DNA of 64,000 nt from NCBI GenBank assembly GCA_965199875.1, contig OZ241346.1, forward strand, positions 2,604,001 to 2,668,000, read 5' to 3'. The notes beneath the pieces were generated by a model. The model was not told where the DNA came from. It saw nothing but the letters and a program-made list of their open reading frames with translations, and searched no databases. This document shows positions 26,033 through 34,419 of the stretch, piece by piece. How positions within the stretch are numbered: position 1 is the first letter of the stretch; every line of letters starts with the position of its first letter. The translations under genes were made by a program, and so were the position numbers. This DNA is from VXYL01 sp965199875 (GTDB lineage: Bacteria; Pseudomonadota; Gammaproteobacteria; Pseudomonadales; Azotimanducaceae).

Positions 26033-29000
26033 ATGGCTGCTTTGGACCTATTCCACCCCGAAATACGGCGCTGGTTCGTTGCGACGTTCCGCCGGCCGAC
26101 GGACGTTCAGCGGCGCAGCTGGCCGCGCATCGCCGCCGGCGGCCACCTGCTGATCACCGCGCCCACCGGCAGCGGCAAGACGTTGACGGCGTTTCTCATG
26201 GCGATCGACGCCTTCGCCACGGGCAAGTGGAAGCCCGGCGCCACCCGGGTGCTGTACGTCTCGCCGCTGAAGGCGCTGAACAACGACATACGCGCCAATC
26301 TGACCGGCCCCATCGCGGTGATTCGCGCGCGCTTCGCCGAGGCCGGCGCGGCGTTTCCCGAGGTGCGCGTGCGGGTGCGCAGCGGCGACACCGAACCGAG
26401 CGAGCGCCAGCGCATGCTGCGTCGCCCGCCCGAGCTGCTGATCACCACGCCCGAGAGCCTGGGGCTGCTGCTCACCACCGTGCGCGGCCGTCAGGCGCTG
26501 TCCACGGTGGAGGCGGTGATCCTCGATGAAATCCACTCGCTGGTGGAGAACCGGCGCGGCGCGGCGCTGATGATCGGCCTGGAGCGGCTGGTGGAAGTGG
26601 CTGGCGAGTTTCAGCGGGTTGCGCTGTCGGCCACGGTTCGGCCGCTGGAGACGGTCGCCGGCTACGTGGGCGGCTGCACTGCCGACGGCCAGCGTCGCCC
26701 GGTTGAGATCGTGCAGTCCAACAGCGCCAAGCGCATCGAGTTCCAAGTTCGCTTTCCGGAGGCGGCGCGCGCCGCGGCCGAGAACGGCGAGAAGATCTGG
26801 CAGCCCCTTGCCGAGAGCTTTCGCGAGCGCATCGCCGCCAATCGTTCAACCCTGTTCTTCGCCAACAGTCGGCGCATGGCGGAGAAGATCGCCGCACGGC
26901 TGAACGGCGACGAAGCGGCACCGACTGCCTACGCCCACCACGGCTCGCTGGCGCGGGAAATCCGCACCGAGGTGGAAAGGCGACTGAAAGCCGGCGAGCT
27001 GAAGGCCATCGTTGCCACCAGCTCGCTGGAGATGGGCATCGACATCGGCGACCTTGACGAAGTGGTGCTCATCCAGTCGCCGCCGAGCATCGCCGCCGCC
27101 CTGCAGCGGGTCGGGCGCGCCGGGCACCGGGTGGGCGAGACGAGCCGCGGCACGCTGTTCCCCACCTTCGCGCAGGACTTCCTGGAGGCCGCCGTTCTGG
27201 CCAAGGCGGTGCGCGAGCGCGACATCGAGCCGCTGCGCCCTCTTGGCAACGCGCTGGACGTGCTGGCGCAAACCCTGGTCTCCTGCGCCGGATCCGAGGA
27301 GTGGCACACCGACGATCTGTTCCGCATGGTTCGCCGTGCCGAGCCGTACCGGACGCTGCGCCGCGAACACTTCGACCTGGTGGTGGAGATGCTCGCCGGG
27401 CGCTACGCCGGCACCCGCGTTCGCGACTTGCGCCCGCGGCTTGCCTACGATCGCGTCCGCCAGACGGTGAAGGCGCGTCGGGGCGCCGTCTTCGCGCTCT
27501 ACACGTCGGGCGGCACGATTCCCGATCGCGGCTACTTCGCCTTGCGCCATGCCGACAGCGGCGCCGCCATCGGCGAACTGGACGAAGAGTTCGTCTGGGA
27601 AGCGAGCGTGGGGCAGACGTTCAGCCTCGGCAGCCAGACCTGGCTGATCCAGCGCATCACCCACAACGACGTGCTGGTGCGCAACGCGCCGCCCAACGCC
27701 ACGGCGCCACCCTTCTGGCGCGCGGAGAACCTGAACCGCAGCTACCACTTCTCCAAGCGCATCGGCGAGTTCCTGGAGAACGCCAACGACCAGCTGGCCC
27801 GCCGCGACGCCGCTTCGCTGCACGAGCAGCTTGGGCGACTCGGCTTCGACGACATCGCGGCGACGGAGCTGGTCGACCATCTGCGCCGCCAGCGCGCCGA
27901 CACCGGATGCGATCTGCCCCACGCCAATCACTTGCTGGTGGAGCATGTGCGTTCCGGGCCGGGCGGCTACCAGGGCGCGGACGGCGAACAGCAGGTCGTC
28001 CTGCACACGCTGTGCGGAGGCCGCGTCAACCGCCCCTGGGCGCTGGCGCTGGAAGCCGCCTGGCGGGAACGCTTCGACGGCGAGCCGGAGGTGCATGCGG
28101 ACAACAACGCCATCGCCGTGCAGGTCAAGGAAGCCATCGATCCGACGCTGCTGCTCAGCTTGGTGACGCCGGCCAACTTCGAGCGGCTGCTGCGCAGCTC
28201 GCTGGAAGGATCGGGCTTCTTCGGCGCCCGCTTCCGCGAGTGCGCGGGGCGGTCGCTGCTGCTGACCAAACGCAGCTTCAAGCAGCGCATGCCGCTGTGG
28301 ATGACGCGCTTGCAGGCGAAGAAGCTGCTGACGGCGACCAAGTCGCTTGGCGACTTTCCCGTCCTGCTGGAAGCCTGGCGCTCCTGCCTGCAGGACGAGT
28401 TCGACCTGCCGGCCACCTACGCCTTGCTGGAACGGCTTGCCGCCGGGGAGCTCGACTGGTCGCTGGCGACGCTGGCGGCGCCAAGTCCATTCGCCGCCGG
28501 CATCGCCTTCAATCAGATCGGCCGCTACATGTACGCCGACGACCGGCCGGAACGCGGCGACCGTTCGGCGCTTTCCGACGATCTCATCCGCCAGGCGGTC
28601 TACGATCGCGCGTTGCGCCCGGCCATCGAGCCGCAGGTGGTGCGCGACTTCGAGGCCAAGGTGCAGCGCACCCGGCCTGGCTACGTGCCGGCTGGCGACG
28701 ACGAGCTGCGCGAGTGGGTGCGCGAACGGGTGGCGATTCCGCTGCGCGAGTGGTTTGCCGACGTCGAGGTACCGGACGGCCTGCTCCGCCAGCAGGTTGG
28801 CAAGCGCGTCTATCTGGTTCATCCGCAGGTGCGGTTGGGCGAGGAGCCGGCCCGGCAGGCGGCCGAGATGCTGCAGTTCTACGGCCCGCGCACGGCCCGG
28901 GAACTCGAAGACATCCTGCCCTTCGACGACGTGGCGACCATCCTGCGCGAACTGCAAGACGGCGAAACCGTTGTGCAGGGGCCGCTGCTGGCCGGTTCCA

Positions 29001-30274
29001 CCGCCGAGCACTTCTGCGACGCCGAGAACCTGGAGACGCTGATTCGCTTCCAGCGGGCGGCCGCGCGGCCGACCCTGGAACCGCGCTTGGCGGCGGAACT
29101 GGCGCCGTTTCTGGCGCACTGGCAGGGCCTCGGCACGGCAAGGTCTCCAAGCGAGGCATTGGAGCGGCTGCGCGGCTATTCCGCGACGGTGGGATTCTGG
29201 CTCGACGAAGCGCTTGCGCCCAGGACGGGCCGCGCTGGCGTCGAAGGGTTGGAGAATGCCAGGGCGAGCGACGGGCTTGCCTGGAGGGGCACCGGCAAGG
29301 AGGCCGTAGCGGTTGGCTTCGAGGAGGACTTCCAGCTGGTCGCCGCGACGGTCGGCAAAGACGACGAGGTGGTCTCGCTGTTCAAGGATCCCGACGCCCG
29401 CTACACCTTCAACCAGCTCTTGGACCAATCCGGAACGGACGCCCAGACCTTCAACGACGCGCTCTGGCAGGCCGTGTGGGCAGGAAGCGTTGCCGCCGAC
29501 GGCTTCCAGGCACTGGCCGCCGGCGCCAGCCGGGGCTACGAACTGGGCCGCAACTCCTCAATGGGCGGACGTTCCCTCGGCCGCAGCTCCCGGGCTCGAA
29601 CACGGGCGAGGGCGCGGCTGGCGGCGGCAGGCTGGCCCGGCACCTGGTACCGGGTGGCGCAAGCGCCAAGCACGACCGAACCCTTGGAACGGCTGGAAGA
29701 GAACAAGGAGCGCAGCCGGACGCTGCTCGACCGCTACGGCGTCTTGACGCCGGAACACGCCAATCGGGAAGGCGGCGTGTTCCGTTGGAGCGCCCTGTTT
29801 CCGGCGCTGCGCATCATGGAACTCTCCGGCGAAGTGGTCGGCGGCTTGTTCTTCCTGGAACTGCGAGGGCCGCAGTTCGCGCTGCCCGAAGCCGTGCGCC
29901 AACTCGAACGTTCCTCGGGGCACCAGCACTCGTTCTGGATCAACGCCTTGGATCCGGTCTCTCCCTGCGGGCTTGGCCTGGCGATGCCGAATCTTCCCCA
30001 GCGCCGGCTGGCCAATCACTTGGGCTGGTTCGAGGGCCGCCTGGCGGTGGTGTCGGAGAACTTCGCCCGACGGCTGACGCTGCTGCTGGACCCGGACGCC
30101 CCCGGCTTGGACGTGCTGCTGCCGAACCTCGTCGCCCTCTGCCGGGCGCGAAAGCGTCTGAACACCGAGACGATCAACGGCGAACCGGCGCGGCGAAGCC
30201 CCTACCTGCCGGCCTTGGGCCGGCATCTGAAGCCCGTGTCGGACCACAAGGGCGTGTACTTCGAGGCGCCCTGA
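26033..30274 (+). CDS. lhr: Lhr-type superfamily 2 ATP-dependent helicase
   Basis: 1413 residues, near the length of E. coli Lhr. The helicase core has Walker A APTGSGKTLTAFL near residue 43, LYVSPLKALNND (Ia), TTPESLGLLLTT, the DEIH box VILDEIHSL near 165 and LSATVRP (motif III). The second RecA domain has STLFFANSRRMAEKIAARL, VATSSLEMGIDIGDLDEV and QRVGRAGHRVGE (motif VI). Winged-helix and Lhr-specific domains follow, and the C-terminal ~500 residues match the long bacterial form. Lhr is a 3'-5' DNA/RNA helicase linked to DNA repair. ATG at 26033; it is followed after 37 bases by an SRPBCC-PDZ gene. Confidence 0.93.
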   Translation: MAALDLFHPEIRRWFVATFRRPTDVQRRSWPRIAAGGHLLITAPTGSGKTLTAFLMAIDAFATGKWKPGATRVLYVSPLKALNNDIRANLTGPIAVIRARFAEAGAAFPEVRVRVRSGDTEPSERQRMLRRPPELLITTPESLGLLLTTVRGRQALSTVEAVILDEIHSLVENRRGAALMIGLERLVEVAGEFQRVALSATVRPLETVAGYVGGCTADGQRRPVEIVQSNSAKRIEFQVRFPEAARAAAENGEKIWQPLAESFRERIAANRSTLFFANSRRMAEKIAARLNGDEAAPTAYAHHGSLAREIRTEVERRLKAGELKAIVATSSLEMGIDIGDLDEVVLIQSPPSIAAALQRVGRAGHRVGETSRGTLFPTFAQDFLEAAVLAKAVRERDIEPLRPLGNALDVLAQTLVSCAGSEEWHTDDLFRMVRRAEPYRTLRREHFDLVVEMLAGRYAGTRVRDLRPRLAYDRVRQTVKARRGAVFALYTSGGTIPDRGYFALRHADSGAAIGELDEEFVWEASVGQTFSLGSQTWLIQRITHNDVLVRNAPPNATAPPFWRAENLNRSYHFSKRIGEFLENANDQLARRDAASLHEQLGRLGFDDIAATELVDHLRRQRADTGCDLPHANHLLVEHVRSGPGGYQGADGEQQVVLHTLCGGRVNRPWALALEAAWRERFDGEPEVHADNNAIAVQVKEAIDPTLLLSLVTPANFERLLRSSLEGSGFFGARFRECAGRSLLLTKRSFKQRMPLWMTRLQAKKLLTATKSLGDFPVLLEAWRSCLQDEFDLPATYALLERLAAGELDWSLATLAAPSPFAAGIAFNQIGRYMYADDRPERGDRSALSDDLIRQAVYDRALRPAIEPQVVRDFEAKVQRTRPGYVPAGDDELREWVRERVAIPLREWFADVEVPDGLLRQQVGKRVYLVHPQVRLGEEPARQAAEMLQFYGPRTARELEDILPFDDVATILRELQDGETVVQGPLLAGSTAEHFCDAENLETLIRFQRAAARPTLEPRLAAELAPFLAHWQGLGTARSPSEALERLRGYSATVGFWLDEALAPRTGRAGVEGLENARASDGLAWRGTGKEAVAVGFEEDFQLVAATVGKDDEVVSLFKDPDARYTFNQLLDQSGTDAQTFNDALWQAVWAGSVAADGFQALAAGASRGYELGRNSSMGGRSLGRSSRARTRARARLAAAGWPGTWYRVAQAPSTTEPLERLEENKERSRTLLDRYGVLTPEHANREGGVFRWSALFPALRIMELSGEVVGGLFFLELRGPQFALPEAVRQLERSSGHQHSFWINALDPVSPCGLGLAMPNLPQRRLANHLGWFEGRLAVVSENFARRLTLLLDPDAPGLDVLLPNLVALCRARKRLNTETINGEPARRSPYLPALGRHLKPVSDHKGVYFEAP

Positions 30275-30311
30275 GCGGCGCCAACGCTTTGAGCAACGAG
30301 AGGCGGCTGCC

Positions 30312-30950
30312 ATGCAGGAATTGCGCGAGACCTTCCACGTCGAACAACCGCTGGCGACGGTCTGGAGCAGACTTTCCATCGCCGAAGACGGCGCTGGCTG
30401 TCGCATTCCCGGCTTCCCCAGCCTTGATGGCCGGGGCGGCTGCCAGGCCACCGTGCTGCATCGCCGGCCACAGCGTCAGATCCATGTCGTCAAGGAGGAC
30501 CAGCCGTGCGCAGGTTCCAAGATATGCATCGACATCGGCCCGGCCAATGCGTCTGGCTGGCCGACGCGGGTGACCATCGCGCAATCCGAGCTGCCGGAGG
30601 CGATGGCGGCCATGCCGGACGCCGTGCGGGCGCACTGGCAGCGCATCGTCGCGGACTTCCGGCTCTACCTGGAGCGCGAAGCGATCGCTCCGGCCGCCGC
30701 ATGGGATGCCGACTTCGGCGCCACGACCGGACAGACGCCAACGGGCCTGGTGCTGGCAGCGGTCGGCGCCGACGGATTCGCGCAACGCTGCGGCATGGTC
30801 GCTGGCGACCTGCTGCTGACGCTGCGTGGCGTCCGCATCCACAACATCGGCGAATTGTGGACGGTGCTGGCACTGTCGCAAGCGGGCGAGGCCACGAAGG
30901 CCGCATGGGTTCGCGGGGACCGCGTTCGCTCGGCAACGGCTCCGCTCTAG
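30312..30950 (+). CDS. SRPBCC-like domain fused to a PDZ domain
   Basis: 212 residues. The N-terminal ~125 residues (ELRETFHVEQPLATVWSRL, a stretch of beta strands, then the long helix MPDAVRAHWQRIVADFRLYLER) have the hydrophobic-pocket SRPBCC/START-like pattern. The C-terminal ~75 residues (TPTGLVLAAVGADGFAQRCGMVAGDLLLTLRGVRIHNIGELW) form a PDZ domain with the GDLLLTLRG turn. No signal peptide or membrane segment is seen, so it is probably cytosolic. It follows lhr by 37 bases and may be co-transcribed. The role is unknown; binding of a small ligand and of a peptide is inference. Confidence 0.72.
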   Translation: MQELRETFHVEQPLATVWSRLSIAEDGAGCRIPGFPSLDGRGGCQATVLHRRPQRQIHVVKEDQPCAGSKICIDIGPANASGWPTRVTIAQSELPEAMAAMPDAVRAHWQRIVADFRLYLEREAIAPAAAWDADFGATTGQTPTGLVLAAVGADGFAQRCGMVAGDLLLTLRGVRIHNIGELWTVLALSQAGEATKAAWVRGDRVRSATAPL

Positions 30951-31185
30951 CGCCCTTGAGCGCGTGTTGGTCGTCTTGAACTGCTCAGAGTGCCACCACT
31001 TTCGCCCGTTGCTCGAACGTCGCACGCCCTTCGCCTGCTCGCCTGCTCTTCCTGCTTGACAAGCAAGGTAGGGGTTTCATTGCGGTCAGGGCACTTGGCG
31101 TGGTCGGAGTGGTCGTAATCGCGAACTGACGATCGGTGTCGAACCCGCTTCCGCCCGCCCATTGGCGAACATGAAGGGAGAAGAC

Positions 31186-31359
31186 ATGCTGGAACACGGC
31201 AAGGCCGATGCGATTCCCGAGTCCCCGGTCTTCGCGACCTATCTGGAAGCGCGGCGAGAAGCCGTGCGACGTGGTCAAGACGCGAGCGACGGCATGGTGA
31301 CTAGGGTGGTGAGATCCCCGTACGGCGGGTATGGCATTGCGTCGTTGGTTGTCGCTTGA
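31186..31359 (+). CDS. Small hypothetical protein
   Basis: A 57-residue frame from ATG 31186, with GGGAGA five to six bases upstream, reading MLEHGKADAIPESPVF then an Arg/Glu-rich helix EARREAVRRGQ and a Gly/Tyr-rich end (SPYGGYGIASLVVA). The good ribosome-binding site and non-random composition argue for a real gene; it resembles no family I recognise. Starts at ATG 31171 or TTG 31162 are possible. It lies in the 485-base stretch between the SRPBCC-PDZ gene and tRNA-Leu; the 235 bases before it show nothing else. Confidence 0.4.
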   Translation: MLEHGKADAIPESPVFATYLEARREAVRRGQDASDGMVTRVVRSPYGGYGIASLVVA

Positions 31360-31435
31360 AGCCGTTTGCCGCGGCGAGTCGGCGAGTCCTGGTCGCTTCC
31401 CCAAAGGCGTGCGCTGGTGTAAGGTCCCGCCTGTC

Positions 31436-31522
31436 GCCGAGGTGGTGAAATTGGTAGACACGCTAGCTTCAGGTGCTAGTGGGGGCAACCCCGTGGAGGT
31501 TCAAGTCCTCTCCTCGGCACCA
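31436..31522 (+). tRNA. tRNA-Leu (anticodon CAG)
   Basis: An 87-base class II tRNA with encoded CCA. The acceptor stem pairs GCCGAGG (31436-31442) with CCTCGGC (31512-31518), followed by A73 and CCA. The D-loop contains TGGTAGACACG. The anticodon stem CTAGC/GCTAG encloses the 7-base loop TTCAGGT, giving anticodon CAG. The long variable arm GTGGGGGCAACCCCGT is typical of tRNA-Leu, and the T-loop TTCAAGT is standard. It reads leucine CUG, the dominant Leu codon in this GC-rich DNA. Confidence 0.96.
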
Positions 31523-31579
31523 TCTTTCGTGGTTCGCGCTTTGCTGCTTCGGCGCGGCTAGGCCCGGCTTGAATCCGCC

Positions 31580-32671
31580 CTAGTCCAGTTCGCCGGGGGC
31601 GAGGCCGGTGGGCAACGGCCTAGGGCGCTCCGGCTTGCTGTGGATCGGCACATGCTCGTGGCGGGCGGAGGATGCGCCGAACGCCGCCATCACTTCCAGC
31701 ACGTGCTGGGCCAGGCGTCCGTCGCAGCGATGCGGGCGTCCGCTGCGAATGCCGACGCACATGTCCGCCAGGCCGATGCTGCGCATGTTGCCGGTGTAGC
31801 CGTGGGTGAGCGGCGCTTCCTCCCACTCGCGCCCCTTGGACAGGCGCACCTCGCCGCCGAAGCCGTTGGGGTCCGGTGCCGACAGGCTGGCGTCGATGCC
31901 GTGTACTTCGATGAAGCGGTTGGAGTGCCGTCGAACGTCGAAGCTCATCGCCACCGTCGCCACGGCGCCGCTGTGGAACTCCAAGGTGCCGCTGGCATGG
32001 GTGTCCACCTGCACGTCGATGGCTTCTCCGGCATGGGGTTGCGAGCCGATCACCCGCTGTTCCCGACCCCGAGACGCGATGGCGGCAACTCGGCGCACGG
32101 GCCCTAGGGTCTGAATCAATGCAGTGAGGTAGTACGGCCCCATGTCGAACAGCGGCCCGCCGCCGGCGTGGTAGTAGAAGGCGGGGTTCGGATGCCAGGA
32201 CTCCGGGCCGGGCGACATCATGAACGCCGTCGCGGCCACCGGCTTGCCGACGGCGCCGTCGTCGATCAAGCAGCGCACGGTCTGGTATCCGCCGCCGAGA
32301 AACGTATCCGGTGCGCAGCCGACGCGCAGGCCGGCCGCCGCGGCCGCGCTCAGCACCCGCTCGCCTTCGGCGACATCCAAGCCGAAAGGCTTCTCGCAGT
32401 AGGCGTGCTTGCCGGCGTCGATGGCCGCCAGGTTCACTTCGCCGTGGGCGGCGGGAATGGTCAGATTGAGCACCACCTCGATGTCGTCGCGTGCCAGCAG
32501 TTCGTCGACCGGCATGGCCGGCACGCCGAACGCCGCCTCGGTCTTCCCGGCGGCTTGCGGATCGACGTCCGCGCACGCGGCGAACTCCATGATGTCGAAC
32601 GTCGCGGCCGCTTTCAGATAGGCGGGGCTGATGGTGCCGCAGCCGATCAGGCCGATGCGCACGGGTTCCAT
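31580..32671 (-). CDS. Gfo/Idh/MocA-family NAD(P)-dependent oxidoreductase
   Basis: 363 residues. The N-terminal Rossmann fold starts RIGLIGCGTISPAYLKAA, with strand-2 acidic residues (CADVDPQAA). The conserved AYCEKPFGLDVAEG near residue 95 carries the EKP lysine. The C-terminal alpha/beta dimerisation and substrate domain includes GGGPLFDMGPYYLTALIQTLGPVRRV near 170. It would oxidise or reduce a sugar or cyclitol. No sugar pathway partner sits beside it; the neighbours are tRNA-Leu on one side and a DUF2277 gene on the other. Confidence 0.9.
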   Translation of the reverse strand: MEPVRIGLIGCGTISPAYLKAAATFDIMEFAACADVDPQAAGKTEAAFGVPAMPVDELLARDDIEVVLNLTIPAAHGEVNLAAIDAGKHAYCEKPFGLDVAEGERVLSAAAAAGLRVGCAPDTFLGGGYQTVRCLIDDGAVGKPVAATAFMMSPGPESWHPNPAFYYHAGGGPLFDMGPYYLTALIQTLGPVRRVAAIASRGREQRVIGSQPHAGEAIDVQVDTHASGTLEFHSGAVATVAMSFDVRRHSNRFIEVHGIDASLSAPDPNGFGGEVRLSKGREWEEAPLTHGYTGNMRSIGLADMCVGIRSGRPHRCDGRLAQHVLEVMAAFGASSARHEHVPIHSKPERPRPLPTGLAPGELD

Positions 32672-32742
32672 GAATCACTCCCTAGGAATGCCGCCAGACG
32701 GCGGGGGCGAAGAAGAGACGCACCGCTGCGGGGCGGGTGTGG

Positions 32743-33012
32743 CTACGCCGCGAACCGGCGCGCCGAACGCTCGCGGCGCTTGGCGGCTTCCCGTTCCCGG
32801 TTCTTCGGCGCGGCGTTGGTGGTCAGATGGTCGAGCAGCGTCCGCGTCGCCGTGGCGATGTCGAGCACTGCGGCGTCGAAGGCGGCTTGGTTGGCTGCCG
32901 ACGGCTTGCCGTAGCCGGAGATCTTGCGTACGAACTGCAACGCCGCGTCGCGCACTTCGGCGTCGCTCGCCGGCGGCGAAAAGTTGAACAGCGGTTTGAT
33001 GTTGCGACACAT
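32743..33012 (-). CDS. DUF2277 family protein
   Basis: 89 residues beginning MCRNIKPLFNFSPPASDAE and continuing LQFVRKISGYGKPSAANQ, with a helical ATATRTLLDHLTT and a basic Arg/Lys tail. This N-terminal CRNIK-L-FNF pattern defines DUF2277, a small family of unknown function. ATG at 33012. It lies 15 bases downstream of another small gene on the same strand and 71 bases upstream of the oxidoreductase start, so the three may share a transcript. No catalytic role is suggested. Confidence 0.85.
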   Translation of the reverse strand: MCRNIKPLFNFSPPASDAEVRDAALQFVRKISGYGKPSAANQAAFDAAVLDIATATRTLLDHLTTNAAPKNREREAAKRRERSARRFAA

Positions 33013-33027
33013 GGCGCCGGGCCTCCG

Positions 33028-33300
33028 TCAGTGCTCGTGCAGCACAACCCGGTCGTAGATCGCCGTGACGTGCTTGAAGTCGATGATCAGGGAATGGGAG
33101 ACGTGCTTGCCGGGGTCGTGCAGGTGGTATTTGAAGCGGGTCTGCTCCGCGCCTTGCAGGAAGGCGTCGTAGTCGCGGCTGAGCTCGCGCACGTCGCTGA
33201 CGATCTCGGTGCTCCAAGTGGCGCGAAACGGGCCAAGCACCGCGCCACCCGCGAGCGCGATGGTGATTTCGTGGTTGGTCAGGCGCTTGCCTTCGCTCAT
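33028..33300 (-). CDS. Small hypothetical protein
   Basis: 90 residues, MSEGKRLTNHEITIALAGG onward, predicted mixed alpha/beta with an acidic middle (SDVRELSRDYDAFLQGAEQ) and a His-rich end (HLHDPGKHVSHSLIIDFKHV, VVLHEH). I do not recognise a family. The clustered histidines might bind metal, but no defined motif supports that. It is followed 15 bases later by the DUF2277 gene and is divergent from a VOC-family gene. The ATG at 33300 has only a weak ribosome-binding site. Confidence 0.6.
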   Translation of the reverse strand: MSEGKRLTNHEITIALAGGAVLGPFRATWSTEIVSDVRELSRDYDAFLQGAEQTRFKYHLHDPGKHVSHSLIIDFKHVTAIYDRVVLHEH

Positions 33301-33438
33301 GGCGTGAGTCCTCTTGGAACGGCCATAATATCAGCACCGGCAATCAAGGCTCGCCTCGCAAGGACAGGCCGACGGAACGCGGCTTGCGACCGTCGACGGC
33401 TGGCCGATGCGTTTGCCATACACCCAAGGAGACAGGAC

Positions 33439-33822
33439 ATGACTTTGGCCGCATTCGATCATCTGGTGGTTCGCGTCGGCGATCTCGACGAAGGCATCGC
33501 CACCTACCGCGACACCCTCGGCCTGACCCTCGACCGCACCGACGAGAGCGAAGCGCTGGGCATCAAGCAGGCGTTCTTCAACTTGCCGGGCGGCGGCTTC
33601 ATCGAGGTGGTTGCGCCCACCAGCCCGCAGTCGGCGGTGGGACAGGCCCTCGACAAGCGCGGCGAAGGCATCCACACCGTGGCCTTCGCCGTGGACGACC
33701 TGGACGCCACCTGCGCCGCCATGAAGGCCGGCGGAGCACGGCTGATCGGCGAGGGCGGAGCGCAGGTGTTCGTACACCCGAAATCGACCCACGGCGTGCT
33801 GTTGCAGCTTTCCCAGAAGTAG
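33439..33822 (+). CDS. VOC-superfamily protein, methylmalonyl-CoA epimerase-like
   Basis: 127 residues with two beta-alpha-beta-beta-beta units. The first is FDHLVVRVGDLDEGIATYRDTLGL with the metal-ligand His. The second begins GIHTVAFAVDDLDATCAAMKAGGARL with the second His, and the end is HPKSTHGVLLQLSQK. Overall this matches methylmalonyl-CoA epimerase and close relatives. In epimerases the last strand carries a Glu ligand (LLEL); here Gln occupies that place (LLQL), so a different substrate or altered metal binding is possible. ATG 33439 has AAGGAGACAGG just upstream. Confidence 0.8.
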   Translation: MTLAAFDHLVVRVGDLDEGIATYRDTLGLTLDRTDESEALGIKQAFFNLPGGGFIEVVAPTSPQSAVGQALDKRGEGIHTVAFAVDDLDATCAAMKAGGARLIGEGGAQVFVHPKSTHGVLLQLSQK

Positions 33823-33888
33823 CGCCAAAGCGGAGGCCTTGCCCGCGGCGTTGAGGCGCCTCGGCGAGCGGAGCTGGTCGCCCTTGCC

Positions 33889-34293
33889 CTAGGTGCGCAG
33901 CGCCCGGGCTTGGGCCAGCCAGCGTCGCGCCGTTGGACACAGCATCGCGCCCAGGGAAGCCAGCGCCAGGCACTTGGCGACGACTTCGCCAACAGGCGCG
34001 GCCTGCCAGGCTTGGGCGATGGAAGGCGCGTTGAAGCCGCCCCACACGGTCACCGCCAACACGGCGACGATGGCCACGCGCACCCAGCCTCCGCCGGCGT
34101 AGGCGGACCACGCCAGAGCGCCCCACAGCACCACGAAAAAGACCCGTGCGCCGTTGCTGGCCACCGCGTCGATGCCGAACGCCCAGGTCGACGTCAGCAC
34201 GATCGCGCCAGCGAGCAGCAGACCGGCGGCAACCGTGACTGGCAGAGGCCGGTCTGGCAGGGATTCCGCGCCAGTCGGTTCTTGCGGAGGCAT
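33889..34293 (-). CDS. Small inner-membrane protein
   Basis: 134 residues with four predicted membrane helices: VTVAAGLLLAGAIVLTSTWAF, VFFVVLWGALAWSAYAGGG, VAIVAVLAVTVWGGF and a weaker KCLALASLGAMLC. A short Pro-rich cytoplasmic N-terminus (MPPQEPTGAES) precedes them; the start at 34293 is preferred over an upstream ATG because of that. No family is recognised. It is convergent with the VOC gene and lies downstream of the large Wzy/WaaL-like gene on the same strand, with a 126-base gap that shows nothing else. Confidence 0.6.
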   Translation of the reverse strand: MPPQEPTGAESLPDRPLPVTVAAGLLLAGAIVLTSTWAFGIDAVASNGARVFFVVLWGALAWSAYAGGGWVRVAIVAVLAVTVWGGFNAPSIAQAWQAAPVGEVVAKCLALASLGAMLCPTARRWLAQARALRT

Positions 34294-34419
34294 CGTTCTT
34301 GGCGGCGCACGCTCTTGGTATGGAACGGCGGAAAGCGTAGCGCGAAAGCCGCTGCGAGTCATCGTCTCGCCGAATGCACTGAATGCACGAATGCGTGTTG
34401 CCCGCCGGACGGCAACCGC

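Noticed and set aside
26846..29428. 860-codon minus-strand open frame inside lhr
   Set aside because: Antisense shadow of the helicase gene; composition is His/Arg/Gln-rich low complexity with no start signal or recognisable domain.
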